Shown in pieces: positions 1 to 6,599 of a stretch of 18,784 nucleotides of DNA. Position 1 is the first letter of the stretch; each line of letters opens with the position of its first letter. Both the position numbers and the translations under genes were made by a program. Source of the stretch: RGIG426 sp045643425. Its GTDB lineage: Bacteria > Bacillota > Clostridia > Oscillospirales > Acutalibacteraceae. The notes beneath the pieces were generated by a model, which made no database searches, was not told the origin of the DNA, and worked only from the letters and a program-made list of their open reading frames with translations. The stretch is from NCBI GenBank assembly GCA_045643425.1, contig JAZUKW010000017.1, positions 1 through 18,784 of the forward strand. The letters are read 5' to 3'.

Positions 1-106
1 GCGCGCCGAAATCGAAAAGGGCGCAGGAACACAGTTCGACCCGAAAATTGCGGCGCTTATGCTCGAGATCATCGACGAGGACAAGGACTACGAATTCCAC
101 GCATAA
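1..106 (+). CDS. HD-GYP-type phosphohydrolase / signalling protein, 3' end only
   Basis: Only the last 34 codons are inside the window (frame starting at base 2, stop TAA at 104-106). The translated end reads EIEKGAGTQFDPKIAALML followed by IIDEDKDYEFHA. The GTQFDP stretch and the acidic IDED tail resemble the C-terminal end of HD-GYP domains, which hydrolyse cyclic di-GMP and are often fused to receiver or GGDEF domains in Clostridia. None of the catalytic HD or GYP residues lies in the visible part, so the enzyme activity and the domain architecture are inferred from the tail alone. The gene ends 12 bases before the GTG of the phosphofructokinase, and the ribosome site of that gene directly follows this stop codon, so the two are likely co-transcribed. 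Confidence 0.6.
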   Translation, partial: RAEIEKGAGTQFDPKIAALMLEIIDEDKDYEFHA

Positions 107-118
107 GGAGGGAGTTTC

Positions 119-1003
119 GTGATTTATACCGTTACCTGCAACCCGGCGATCGACCATATCGTGAGCCTTCCGCATTTTGCGGCGGGCGGGCTCAACCGCG
201 CCGTGACGGAGACGTTTTCGTTCGGCGGCAAAGGAGTCAACGTGTCGCGGGTGCTGAAAGAATGCGGTGTTCCGTCGGTGGCGCTCGGGTTTATCGCCGG
301 ATTTACCGGTGATATGCTGGAAAAAGGCGTAAAGGCGAATGCCATTACATCCGATTTTATCCGCGTGGCGGGAGAAACCCGAGTGAACACCAAAATCGCC
401 GCAGGTGGGGAAGAAACCGAGCTCAACGGTGTCGGCCCTACCGTGACGGAGGCGGATTTTGCGAAACTGCTTTGTAAAGTAAAATCGCTTGACAGCGAAG
501 ATACACTCGTTTTGTCCGGCTCGCTCGCTCCGGGAATGAATGCGGACAGCTATGCCCGCCTTGCCGCCGCGAAAAACGGCGGTCGCGTCGTGGTGGATGC
601 GTCGGGTGAGGCGCTGAAAGCGGCGCTCGCGGCAAAACCGTGGCTTGTGAAGCCGAATGAGACGGAATTACGCGAGCTGTGCGGCGAGGGTGACGTGTTG
701 TCGCTTGCAAAACGGGCGCAGGAAATGGGCGCAAAAAACGTGCTCTGTTCCCGCGGGGAGGCAGGCGCGCTCCTCTTGACCGAGAACGGCGAGGTATTCG
801 CGTGTGAAGCGCCGCGCGGCGAGGTGAAAAGCACCGTCGGCGCGGGAGATGCCCTGCTTGCAGGCTTTTTGGCGGCGCTCGCGGACGGAAAATCGCCCGC
901 CGAGGCGCTTAAATTTGGTGTGGCGGCGGGGAGCGCTACCGCGTTTTCGGCGGGACTTGCCGAAAAAGAGAACATCGACGCGGCGCTTGCCGCGATAGGA
1001 TAA
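119..1003 (+). CDS. fruK: 1-phosphofructokinase (PfkB family)
   Basis: This 294-residue protein of the PfkB/ribokinase family probably phosphorylates fructose 1-phosphate to fructose 1,6-bisphosphate in the cytoplasm. It has the N-terminal MIYTVTCNPAID start, the sugar-binding GGKGVN at 36-41, the RVNTKI and ETELNG stretches (88-104), KPNETEL at 178-184, and the ATP/anion-hole motif STVGAGDA with catalytic Asp244. The N terminus and the ETELNG region are close to Bacillus subtilis FruK as I remember it; tagatose-6-phosphate kinase (LacC) is the main alternative within the same subfamily. The GTG start at 119 is chosen because AGGAGGGAG lies 4-12 bases before it and residue 2 onward matches the family start. 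It is slightly shorter than typical (about 300-310). No fruA or fruR is adjacent, so the phosphotransferase permease that would supply substrate must be elsewhere. Confidence 0.88.
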   Translation: MIYTVTCNPAIDHIVSLPHFAAGGLNRAVTETFSFGGKGVNVSRVLKECGVPSVALGFIAGFTGDMLEKGVKANAITSDFIRVAGETRVNTKIAAGGEETELNGVGPTVTEADFAKLLCKVKSLDSEDTLVLSGSLAPGMNADSYARLAAAKNGGRVVVDASGEALKAALAAKPWLVKPNETELRELCGEGDVLSLAKRAQEMGAKNVLCSRGEAGALLLTENGEVFACEAPRGEVKSTVGAGDALLAGFLAALADGKSPAEALKFGVAAGSATAFSAGLAEKENIDAALAAIG

Positions 1004-1019
1004 AAGAGGGGATGGTTTT

Positions 1020-1514
1020 ATGCAGCAAACGCACGGTGCGTGTCCCGAATGCGGACACAAATTCTTTTCGTATGAGCCGGCACAGCGGTTTTACGGCAGC
1101 CCGATCCGCACCTGCAAAAAATGCGGTCAAAAATACTTTGACGCGCGCTATCACGAGATTGCCATTGAGGGAATCGCAAAAAAGGACGTTGCGAAATGGC
1201 CGGCATTTGTGCTGATGTTTCTCGGTGCATTTTTGATGCATCGCGGTAACCATTTGTGGGAAATGAAACAGCTGGGAACGCCGGATTTTATGCAAAAGGT
1301 GCTGCCGATTTTGTTGCTTGCGGTCGGCGGTTTGTTGGCGCTTGGCGGCATTTACGAGCTGTACGCAGTGTTGTCCGGAAAGAAAGCGGCAAAGATGGAA
1401 GCGCTGCGCAAGGAATCGGAGGAACGGTTAAAAAATCCTGCCTACGCGCAGGAGCTGAAAGCGATGGGTCTTCCCGTCCCGGAGCAATATCTAAACGGAG
1501 GGTTTGAACAATGA
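1020..1514 (+). CDS. zinc-ribbon membrane protein of unknown function
   Basis: This 164-residue protein has an N-terminal zinc ribbon with two CxxC knuckles (Cys8-x2-Cys11 and Cys32-x2-Cys35), then two hydrophobic segments (about 60-76 and 94-120), and a short charged C-terminal tail likely on the cytoplasmic side. The ribbon should bind one Zn2+ and probably faces the cytoplasm; no catalytic motif is visible. I do not recognise a named family beyond 'zinc-ribbon membrane protein'. The ATG at 1020 follows AGAGGGGATGG with usable spacing. Its stop overlaps the next start by 4 bases (ATGA at 1511-1514), so it is translationally coupled to the next membrane protein and the two may act together. 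Confidence 0.75.
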   Translation: MQQTHGACPECGHKFFSYEPAQRFYGSPIRTCKKCGQKYFDARYHEIAIEGIAKKDVAKWPAFVLMFLGAFLMHRGNHLWEMKQLGTPDFMQKVLPILLLAVGGLLALGGIYELYAVLSGKKAAKMEALRKESEERLKNPAYAQELKAMGLPVPEQYLNGGFEQ

Positions 1515-2095
1515 AAGAGAAATTGAGAAACGGCTTGCTGATTTTGGTGGCGGTGCTTATCGTCGGCTATCTCTGCGTGGCGGGTGTGTTAGAGCTGACG
1601 AGCCAAAACAACCGCGTGACGGTGGATATGCTTATTGCTGAGCCGGCGATGGACGTAGAGCACTCCGCCGTGGGCATTATTCCCATCGGTAAAGAACACT
1701 ATTTTCTCGGCTACGTGCTGAACGGCGAGTCGCTGGACACGTACGTTGTCCGCGCCGGTAACAATTGGGCGGAAAAGACCTTCACTGACGATGGCGCGGA
1801 AACCGTGACTGTCACCGCCCTCAAAAAGCGGCTCGACTATGAAGTGGAGCAGGAATTTGCCTCCGTGCTGTCCGAGGAGAAAGGGCTGAGCCTCCCGTTT
1901 GGCGTGTCGTACTACCTTGACGTCAACTACCAATTCTCCGCGGTGATGAAATTGGTCGCGGGCGTGCTGTTCCTCGTTACCGCGATTTTGGCGGTGTTGC
2001 GCAAGCTCGGCAACGGCGCGGGCAAGATGCTGACCGTGCTTCCGGCGATCACCTGTGTGGCGGGCCTGCTCGTCGCCGTATTCGGGATGTGGTAA
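1511..2095 (+). CDS. membrane protein of unknown function
   Basis: This 194-residue protein has a hydrophobic N-terminal segment (about 8-28), a polar region of about 115 residues, and two C-terminal hydrophobic segments (about 145-163 and 173-193). The polar middle is probably extracytoplasmic if the first segment is a signal anchor. No cysteine-rich, catalytic or binding motif is evident and I do not recognise the family. It starts in a 4-base overlap (ATGA) with the zinc-ribbon membrane gene, with AACGGAGGG upstream as ribosome site inside that gene. The tight coupling suggests a two-protein membrane unit, but this is inference from arrangement only. Confidence 0.72.
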   Translation: MKEKLRNGLLILVAVLIVGYLCVAGVLELTSQNNRVTVDMLIAEPAMDVEHSAVGIIPIGKEHYFLGYVLNGESLDTYVVRAGNNWAEKTFTDDGAETVTVTALKKRLDYEVEQEFASVLSEEKGLSLPFGVSYYLDVNYQFSAVMKLVAGVLFLVTAILAVLRKLGNGAGKMLTVLPAITCVAGLLVAVFGMW

Positions 2096-2099
2096 GCCG

Positions 2100-2894
2100 A
2101 TGAGAGAGATCGAGACGTTCCCGGTTGCGGGCGGCACGCTGTCGTATTTTCGCTTTGGCGAGGGGACGACGCCGTTTGTTATTCTTCCGGGCTTGAGCCT
2201 GAAGCCGATCGCCAATTCCGCGACCGCGATCGCGGGCGGGTATCACGATTTTCGCCACGAGTTTTGCGCGGTCGTGTTCGATTACCGCGAGCCGGTTTCG
2301 GCGAACGCCACGCCGCGGGATCTCGCCGCCGACGTGGCGGCGGCGCTCGATGCGCTCGAGATCAAACGCGCCTGCGTATTCGGCGCGTCGCTCGGCGGGA
2401 TGGTCGCCTTGTGGCTTGCGATCGACCGGCCGGATTTGGTCGGTAAATTGGCGCTCGGCTCGACGACCGCCAAAACGCCGGAAGTGGGTGTGACCGCGAT
2501 GCACGAATGGGCGGCGCTCGCCGAAAAGCGCGACGTAGCGGCGCTCAACCGCGCGGTGTGGGCGCGGCTGTATACGAGCGCGTATCTTACCAAATGGGCG
2601 GACGCGTTCACCTATCTCGAAAAGGACGGAACGACCGCGGAGTGCGCCCGCTTTGTGGCGCTGTCGCAGGTGGTGTGCCGGATGGATGCCGAAGCGGATT
2701 TGAAGAAGATCGCCTGCCCGACGCTGGTGCTTGCGGCAGGAAAAGACACGATCTTTCCGTCTGCGTGTAGCGAGGCGATCGCGAGGGCGACGGGTGCGAA
2801 GTATTTCGTGTATGAGGATTACTGTCACAGCGTGTTTGACGAAGCGCCCGACTACAAAGACCGTTTGATGGCGTTTTTTAAGGAGCAAAAATGA
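2100..2894 (+). CDS. alpha/beta hydrolase
   Basis: This 264-residue protein has an alpha/beta-hydrolase fold and is probably a cytoplasmic esterase or related hydrolase; the substrate is unknown. The nucleophile elbow is GASLG at 95-99 with Ser97 as nucleophile. The acid is probably Asp216 in AAGKDTIFP, and the base is His243 in DYCHSVFDEAPD. The oxyanion-hole loop is likely LPGLSLKP at 29-36. The complete triad argues for an active enzyme. The ATG at 2100 is preferred over in-frame upstream codons (from 2055), which lie inside the previous gene and add residues unlike the family; the ribosome site is weak and the start lies 4 bases after the upstream stop, consistent with coupling. The 3' end overlaps the next start by 4 bases. 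Confidence 0.85.
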   Translation: MREIETFPVAGGTLSYFRFGEGTTPFVILPGLSLKPIANSATAIAGGYHDFRHEFCAVVFDYREPVSANATPRDLAADVAAALDALEIKRACVFGASLGGMVALWLAIDRPDLVGKLALGSTTAKTPEVGVTAMHEWAALAEKRDVAALNRAVWARLYTSAYLTKWADAFTYLEKDGTTAECARFVALSQVVCRMDAEADLKKIACPTLVLAAGKDTIFPSACSEAIARATGAKYFVYEDYCHSVFDEAPDYKDRLMAFFKEQK

Positions 2895-3082
2895 GCGAAA
2901 AAAAGAAATGGGAGCGCCGCTCCCATCTGTTCGGGGCGGACGAATACGTTTGCCCGTATTGCGGCTTTGTTGCGGACAAGCCGAAAACGACTTGCCCGCG
3001 TTGTAGGAACGAGGTGGCGGGCGTAAAATCCGACCTCGGCTGGGTGGATGAAGCGGAGATTTTTGACATTTTCGGAGGATAA
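2891..3082 (+). CDS. small zinc-ribbon (rubredoxin-like) protein
   Basis: This 63-residue soluble protein carries two knuckles, CPYCG (Cys21, Cys24) and CPRC (Cys36, Cys39), separated by 11 residues, the layout of a rubredoxin-like or zinc-ribbon fold. The spacing and surrounding residues (YVCPYCGFVADKP) resemble the metal-binding ends of rubrerythrin-type proteins, so it could bind either zinc or iron; the sequence cannot decide. The N terminus is strongly basic (SEKKKWERR) and the C terminus acidic. It starts within the stop of the hydrolase (ATGA at 2891-2894) with AAGGAG upstream, so it is translationally coupled to it. Function is unknown; electron transfer or a partner-binding role are both possible. 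Confidence 0.78.
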   Translation: MSEKKKWERRSHLFGADEYVCPYCGFVADKPKTTCPRCRNEVAGVKSDLGWVDEAEIFDIFGG

Positions 3083-3094
3083 AGGAGATGACGT

Positions 3095-3958
3095 ATGAAT
3101 AGAAAACGGGTATTGAGAATCGGTTTGGATTTTTTAATGATGACGGTCGGTGCCTGTATTGCCGCGTTTGCTATTGAGGAATTTTTGGTTCCCTGCACGA
3201 TTTTGGACGGCGGCGTTATCGGTATCGGCATTATGATAAACAACCTGACCGCTGTGCCGTTTTGGCTGTTGACCCTACTGCTCAACCTGCCGTTTTTGTT
3301 GTTTGGTGCAACGCGACTCGGAAAGGGATTCATTTTGAAATCCGCGTATTCTATGGCGATGTTCTCTCTGTTTGCCGCTCTGTTTGAGCCGCTTGTCAAC
3401 GTGACGGAGGACGCGCTTTTGGCGGTCTGCTTCGGCGGTTTGTTGCTCGGTATCGGCGTTGGATTGGTTATCCGCTTCGGCGGGTGCTTGGACGGAACGG
3501 AAACGGTGGCGATTTTGCTCAACCGTCGCCACAAATTGCCCGTGGGCAAAGTGGTGTTGGCGTTCAACGTTGTCATTTATGCGGTGGCCGGTATGCTGTT
3601 CGGCCTTGACCGCGCAATGTATAGTTTGCTTACGTATTTTATCACGTCGCGGCTTTTGGATGCGGTGGAAACCGGATTTGAACAAACCAAAGCCGCTATG
3701 ATTATCACAAACGATGCCGAGGAGATTGCGGCGCTGATTTTCAGCCGCCTCGGTCGTACTGTTACGCTGATGGAAGGCGAGGGGCTTGTCAGCGGGAAAA
3801 AAGTAGTAATGTATTGCGTGCTGACCCGCTTTGAATTGCGGGAACTGAAAGCCATTATCGAAAAAGTGGATGCCTCGGCATTCGTGGCGGTCAGCGACGT
3901 GTCCGAAATTATCGGCAATCATATCAAACGCACCGGAGAGTTGGAAGAATTGGAGTAA
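3095..3958 (+). CDS. YitT family membrane protein (DUF161 + DUF2179)
   Basis: This 287-residue integral membrane protein has about five hydrophobic segments in its first 190 residues (roughly 10-28, 38-50/55-72, 85-100, 107-127 and 152-170), with the conserved GG-rich loops ILDGGVIGIGI (36-46) and FGGCLDGTETVAIL (128-141). A soluble C-terminal domain of about 85 residues from about 200 on matches the DUF2179 PII-like fold expected in YitT proteins. Family length (about 280-290) and domain order agree. The function of YitT proteins is not established; transport of a small solute is often assumed. The start at 3095 follows AAAGGAG by about 7 bases, and the gene begins 12 bases after the zinc-ribbon gene, so it is probably in the same operon. 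Confidence 0.85.
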   Translation: MNRKRVLRIGLDFLMMTVGACIAAFAIEEFLVPCTILDGGVIGIGIMINNLTAVPFWLLTLLLNLPFLLFGATRLGKGFILKSAYSMAMFSLFAALFEPLVNVTEDALLAVCFGGLLLGIGVGLVIRFGGCLDGTETVAILLNRRHKLPVGKVVLAFNVVIYAVAGMLFGLDRAMYSLLTYFITSRLLDAVETGFEQTKAAMIITNDAEEIAALIFSRLGRTVTLMEGEGLVSGKKVVMYCVLTRFELRELKAIIEKVDASAFVAVSDVSEIIGNHIKRTGELEELE

Positions 3959-3993
3959 TCACTCGGTCCGAAATGAAAAGGAGAGGGCGTTTT

Positions 3994-5142
3994 TTGAGTA
4001 AAACGAAGGGAAAAACACAACGTTCGTCGCTGCTTACGGAAACGACGGCGCCGGTTTCGACTCGCAAGGATTTTATTACCCTTGCGAGCGTGATCGCCGC
4101 GCTGTCGGTGATGTGGCTCCATACCAACAACTGCTTTTGGTGGATGGGCGTTGACGATGCGCGGTGGCCGCTCGCCAATGGGATCGAAACGCTGTTTTAC
4201 TTTGCCGCGCCGCTGTATTTTATGATTTCCGGCGCTACGCTCATAAACTACCGCGACCGCTACACGACCGGAAGATATTTTGCAAAGCGTGCGCTCAAGA
4301 TCCTGCCGGCGTTTTTTGCCTGGAACTTTATTGCGCTTTTGTATCAGTCGTTCTACAAGAAAACCATCGTGTTTGCAAACGTTACGCCGCTCGATTTTCT
4401 CAAAGGCGCGCTCAACTCGCAATATCTCGGCATCTATTGGTTTTTGCCGGCCATTATCACGGTGTATCTGATCTTGCCCTTGTTCGCCGCGGTGGAAAAG
4501 GACAAGCGCCGCAAGATTTTTACCTATTTCGTGCTTATTTGCCTTGTGTGCAGCAAGCTTATCCCGCTGCTTCTTGCGGTGTTTAAATGGGAATTTCCGT
4601 GGCCGTTCGCCGATCAGGGAAGTTGGCTCAACTACGTGCTGTATGCCGTTTTAGGCTATCTTATCAGCGAGTACGAAGCGCCTGCATGGATGCGGTGGAC
4701 GGTATACGGCTTGGCGCTTGCGGCGATGCTCGTTCACGGAATCGGCACGTTTGTGGATTCTCGTAATACGGGCAGCGTCTCCTACCTCTTTAAAGGATAC
4801 GAAAAACTGCCGTCGTTCCTCTATGCGTCGGGTGTGTTTTTGTTTGTAAAACAAATCAGCGGCGCGGTGATGAGGCGGAAGCCGCTTCGCGTTGTTTTGG
4901 AGAGTATGGCGAAATACACCTTTGTGACCTATCTTATGCATTGGTATCTCATGGAGATGTTCCTCGACACGTTCCACGCGGATTGGTTTACAAAGCTGTT
5001 CGGCTGTGCGCCGATCGACGTGCTCGTGGTCGGGGCAAACTTGTGGTATCGACTGCTGACGCCGTTTCTTTTGTATGCCGTGTGTATGGGTGTGGCGTGG
5101 GTGCTGCGTAAGATCCCGCTTGTAAAATACATTGTGCCGTGA
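3994..5142 (+). CDS. membrane acyltransferase (acyltransferase 3 family)
   Basis: This integral membrane protein of about 382 residues has ten or so hydrophobic segments and the layout of acyltransferase 3 (OafA/WecH-like) enzymes, which move acetyl or other acyl groups onto cell-surface sugars or lipids. The family signature near the N terminus is visible: a first segment ending in the key His (MWLHTNN, His43 from this start), then LFYFAAPLYFMISGATL, followed by the Arg/Lys-rich loop YFAKRALKILPAFFAWN. The start is uncertain. An in-frame ATG at 3973 would add 7 residues but has no ribosome site, whereas TTG at 3994 has AAAAGGAG at 3976-3983 with a 10-base spacer. The acceptor cannot be deduced, as no glycan or teichoic-acid genes are nearby. 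Confidence 0.82.
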   Translation: MSKTKGKTQRSSLLTETTAPVSTRKDFITLASVIAALSVMWLHTNNCFWWMGVDDARWPLANGIETLFYFAAPLYFMISGATLINYRDRYTTGRYFAKRALKILPAFFAWNFIALLYQSFYKKTIVFANVTPLDFLKGALNSQYLGIYWFLPAIITVYLILPLFAAVEKDKRRKIFTYFVLICLVCSKLIPLLLAVFKWEFPWPFADQGSWLNYVLYAVLGYLISEYEAPAWMRWTVYGLALAAMLVHGIGTFVDSRNTGSVSYLFKGYEKLPSFLYASGVFLFVKQISGAVMRRKPLRVVLESMAKYTFVTYLMHWYLMEMFLDTFHADWFTKLFGCAPIDVLVVGANLWYRLLTPFLLYAVCMGVAWVLRKIPLVKYIVP

Positions 5143-5151
5143 GGGAGCGCT

Positions 5152-5631
5152 ATGGGAAAGAAAGACGAAAAGACGAACGTGATGCGTCTGCTTGACGCGG
5201 CGAACGTCACGTATACCGAGCATCGCTATGAGCAGGACCCGACCAAAACGGGCGAGGAGATCGCCGCGCTTTTGGGCGAAGATCCGGCGGCGGTGTTTAA
5301 AACGCTTGTCACCGTCGGCAAAAGCGGCAAGAATTACGTGTTCGCCGTGCCGGTGGCGCGGTCGCTCAACCTTAAAAAAGCGGCCGGCGCGGCGGGGGAA
5401 AAATACGTGGAGATGATCCCGCAAAAGGCGCTGCTGCCGTTGACCGGATACGTCCACGGCGGTTGTTCGCCGCTCGGGATGAAAAAGGCGTTTCCGACCT
5501 TTTTCGACAAGAGTGTGGAAACGTTCGAGACGGTATATTTTTCCGCCGGAAAAGTGGGGTATCAGGTGGAACTGAACGTGGAAAGTTTAAAAAGCGTGTT
5601 GCCGTTTACAGCGGCGGACGTATGTGAATAA
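5152..5631 (+). CDS. ybaK: Cys-tRNA(Pro) deacylase, YbaK/EbsC family
   Basis: This 159-residue protein is a cytoplasmic trans-editing enzyme that hydrolyses Cys-tRNA(Pro) made in error by prolyl-tRNA synthetase. Visible features are the N-terminal basic helix, YEQDPTKTGEEIAALLGEDP, the conserved VFKTLV with the key Lys50, and the GGCSPLGMKK loop at 103-112 that lines the substrate pocket. Length matches the family (about 155-160). The ATG at 5152 follows GAGGGAGCGCT, and the gene starts 9 bases after the acyltransferase stop. The next gene's ribosome site overlaps its stop codon, so expression with the nitroreductase is likely. Confidence 0.93.
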   Translation: MGKKDEKTNVMRLLDAANVTYTEHRYEQDPTKTGEEIAALLGEDPAAVFKTLVTVGKSGKNYVFAVPVARSLNLKKAAGAAGEKYVEMIPQKALLPLTGYVHGGCSPLGMKKAFPTFFDKSVETFETVYFSAGKVGYQVELNVESLKSVLPFTAADVCE

Positions 5632-5645
5632 AAGGAGTGTTATTT

Positions 5646-6167
5646 ATGACGAACGAAACGCTGGAAGTGTTAAAAACCCGCCGTGCGGTGCGAAAATTTT
5701 TGCCGAAGCAGGTGGAGCGCGAAAAGCTGGATGCGATTTTGGAGGCGGGCAGCTTTGCGCCGACCGCCATCGGACGTCAGCCGGTGAAGATCATCGCGCT
5801 GCAAGATCCCGAAGCGGTCGCCGCGGCGGACGAGCTCAACCGCGTGGTGCGCGGCGGCGATCTGCGCCCGTATTACGGCGCGCCGACGATCATTCTTGTT
5901 CTCGTGACCGACGACTCGTTTACGCCCGAGCTTGACGGTGCGGCGGCGTGTACCAATATGCTCAACGCCGCGCGTTCGCTGGGGCTCGGCTCGTGCTGGA
6001 TCAACCGCTGCGGCGGGATGTTTGAGCTGCCGGAGGGAAAAGCGCTTCTCAAACAATGGGGCTTCAACGAACATCTGACCGGTATTGCCTCGATCGCCCT
6101 CGGCTACACCGACGGGGAGGAGCCGACCCCGGCGCCGCGCAAGGCGGGCGTTATCACCGTGATTTAA
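5646..6167 (+). CDS. nitroreductase family FMN-dependent oxidoreductase
   Basis: This 173-residue protein has a nitroreductase fold, an FMN-binding NAD(P)H-dependent reductase that usually works as a dimer in the cytoplasm; the natural substrate is unknown. The FMN phosphate-binding motif KTRRAVRKF is near residues 10-18, SFAPTAIGRQPVKIIAL follows, the substrate/FMN region GLGSCWIN is in the middle, and the terminal LTGIASIALGY carries the last family motif. It belongs to the short group (about 170-190 residues). I take ATG at 5646 as the start because AAAGGAG at 5631-5637 sits 8 bases before it; the in-frame GTG at 5637 overlaps that ribosome site. No terminator follows; the next 78 bases hold a possible sporulation promoter. 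Confidence 0.88.
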   Translation: MTNETLEVLKTRRAVRKFLPKQVEREKLDAILEAGSFAPTAIGRQPVKIIALQDPEAVAAADELNRVVRGGDLRPYYGAPTIILVLVTDDSFTPELDGAAACTNMLNAARSLGLGSCWINRCGGMFELPEGKALLKQWGFNEHLTGIASIALGYTDGEEPTPAPRKAGVITVI

Positions 6168-6185
6168 CAAAAGCGGTCGATTTTC

Positions 6186-6211
6186 ACCCTTTTTCGCTCT
6201 CTGCATAGGCT
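6186..6211 (+). promoter_or_regulatory. candidate mother-cell (SigE/SigK-type) sporulation promoter
   Basis: The pattern AC (6186-6187), 16 bases, then CATAGGCT (6204-6211) fits the known SigK pattern AC-N16-CATAnnnTA except for the last base, and its -10 half also fits SigE (CATAnnnT). No TTGACA/TATAAT pair is seen here. Transcription would begin near 6218, 28 bases before the 47-residue gene and upstream of the SpoVM-like gene, which in Bacillus is made in the mother cell. The motif is short and the match could be chance. Confidence 0.3.
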
Positions 6212-6245
6212 GATAATAAGACAAAGCGGAAAGCGAGGGGTGCGT

Positions 6246-6389
6246 ATGTGTAAAAGCAGAACGGGGATCGGCGTGGTGGCTGCCGCCTTTGGCGCGGGAT
6301 TGTTGGTCGCCACGGTACTGCCGATGAAGGTGACGCTGTTCATTTTGGCGGCGGCGCTGATTCTGCTCGGCTGCTCCTCCCGCCGCTGA
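6246..6389 (+). CDS. small membrane protein, 47 residues
   Basis: This short open frame starts at ATG 6246 behind GCGAGGGGTGCGT, a usable ribosome site, and ends at TGA 6387-6389. The peptide has a short basic N terminus (MCKSRTG), two hydrophobic stretches (about 8-25 and 28-43) joined by PMK, and a basic tail (CSSRR), so it probably spans the membrane as a hairpin. I do not know a named family. It lies 24 bases upstream of the SpoVM-like gene, in the same short transcript closed by the terminator at 6503-6528, which suggests a role linked to sporulation or the spore membrane. Gene finders easily miss frames this short; the ribosome site, composition and context support it. Confidence 0.6.
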   Translation: MCKSRTGIGVVAAAFGAGLLVATVLPMKVTLFILAAALILLGCSSRR

Positions 6390-6413
6390 CCGCTGTGAAA
6401 AGGAGGGGCGCGG

Positions 6414-6500
6414 ATGAAAGTCGTCGTGGTAAAAAGCTCTCGCTTTACGGCGGGATTGCTTCGAAAATGGTTCCATATTCCGAAAACGACCGATACGTAA
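6414..6500 (+). CDS. spoVM: SpoVM-like sporulation peptide, 28 residues
   Basis: The frame runs from ATG 6414 to TAA 6498-6500 behind a very strong ribosome site (AAAAGGAGGGG). The product begins MKVVVVKSSRFTAGLLRKWF. Aligned without gaps to Bacillus subtilis SpoVM (26 residues) as I remember it, Met1, Lys2, Lys7, Phe11, Gly14 and Arg17 are identical, and positions 3-6, 10, 12, 15, 16 and 20 are similar in character, giving the same basic amphipathic helix. SpoVM sits on the convex forespore membrane and anchors the spore coat ATPase SpoIVA. Pro9, important for membrane-curvature recognition in Bacillus, is Ser here. The gene is followed within 3 bases by a strong terminator. Identity rests on about 20 aligned positions, so it is probable rather than certain. 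Confidence 0.62.
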   Translation: MKVVVVKSSRFTAGLLRKWFHIPKTTDT

Positions 6501-6502
6501 AT

Positions 6503-6528
6503 AAAAACCCCGCTTGTGCGGGGTTTTT
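6503..6528 (+). terminator. intrinsic terminator after the SpoVM-like gene
   Basis: A perfect stem CCCCGC (6508-6513) / GCGGGG (6518-6523) with a TTGT loop is flanked by AAAAA and TTTTT, giving a strong Rho-independent terminator that could also work on the opposite strand. It closes the two small genes and separates them from the mntP promoter that begins 3 bases later. Confidence 0.92.
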
Positions 6529-6530
6529 AT

Positions 6531-6559
6531 TTGACATTTTTGCAGAAATGTGGTATGGT
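6531..6559 (+). promoter_or_regulatory. vegetative promoter of mntP
   Basis: A perfect -35 box TTGACA (6531-6536) is followed by a 17-base spacer and TATGGT (6554-6559), with TGG directly before it as an extended -10. Predicted start is near 6566, leaving a leader of only about 34 bases, too short for the yybP-ykoY manganese riboswitch that often precedes mntP. The spacer contains GAAATG, also found in the other two promoters of this window. Confidence 0.8.
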
Positions 6560-6599
6560 ATGCCTTGTACTTTCATAAACGTGTGCGAGGGGATACCGT

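Noticed and set aside
2055..2099. Upstream start for the alpha/beta hydrolase
   Set aside because: The extra 15 residues overlap the preceding gene, have no ribosome site, and do not resemble the start of hydrolases.
6566..6599. Possible yybP-ykoY manganese riboswitch before mntP
   Set aside because: The leader between the predicted transcript start and the ATG is only about 34 bases, too short for that aptamer, and its conserved sequence is absent.
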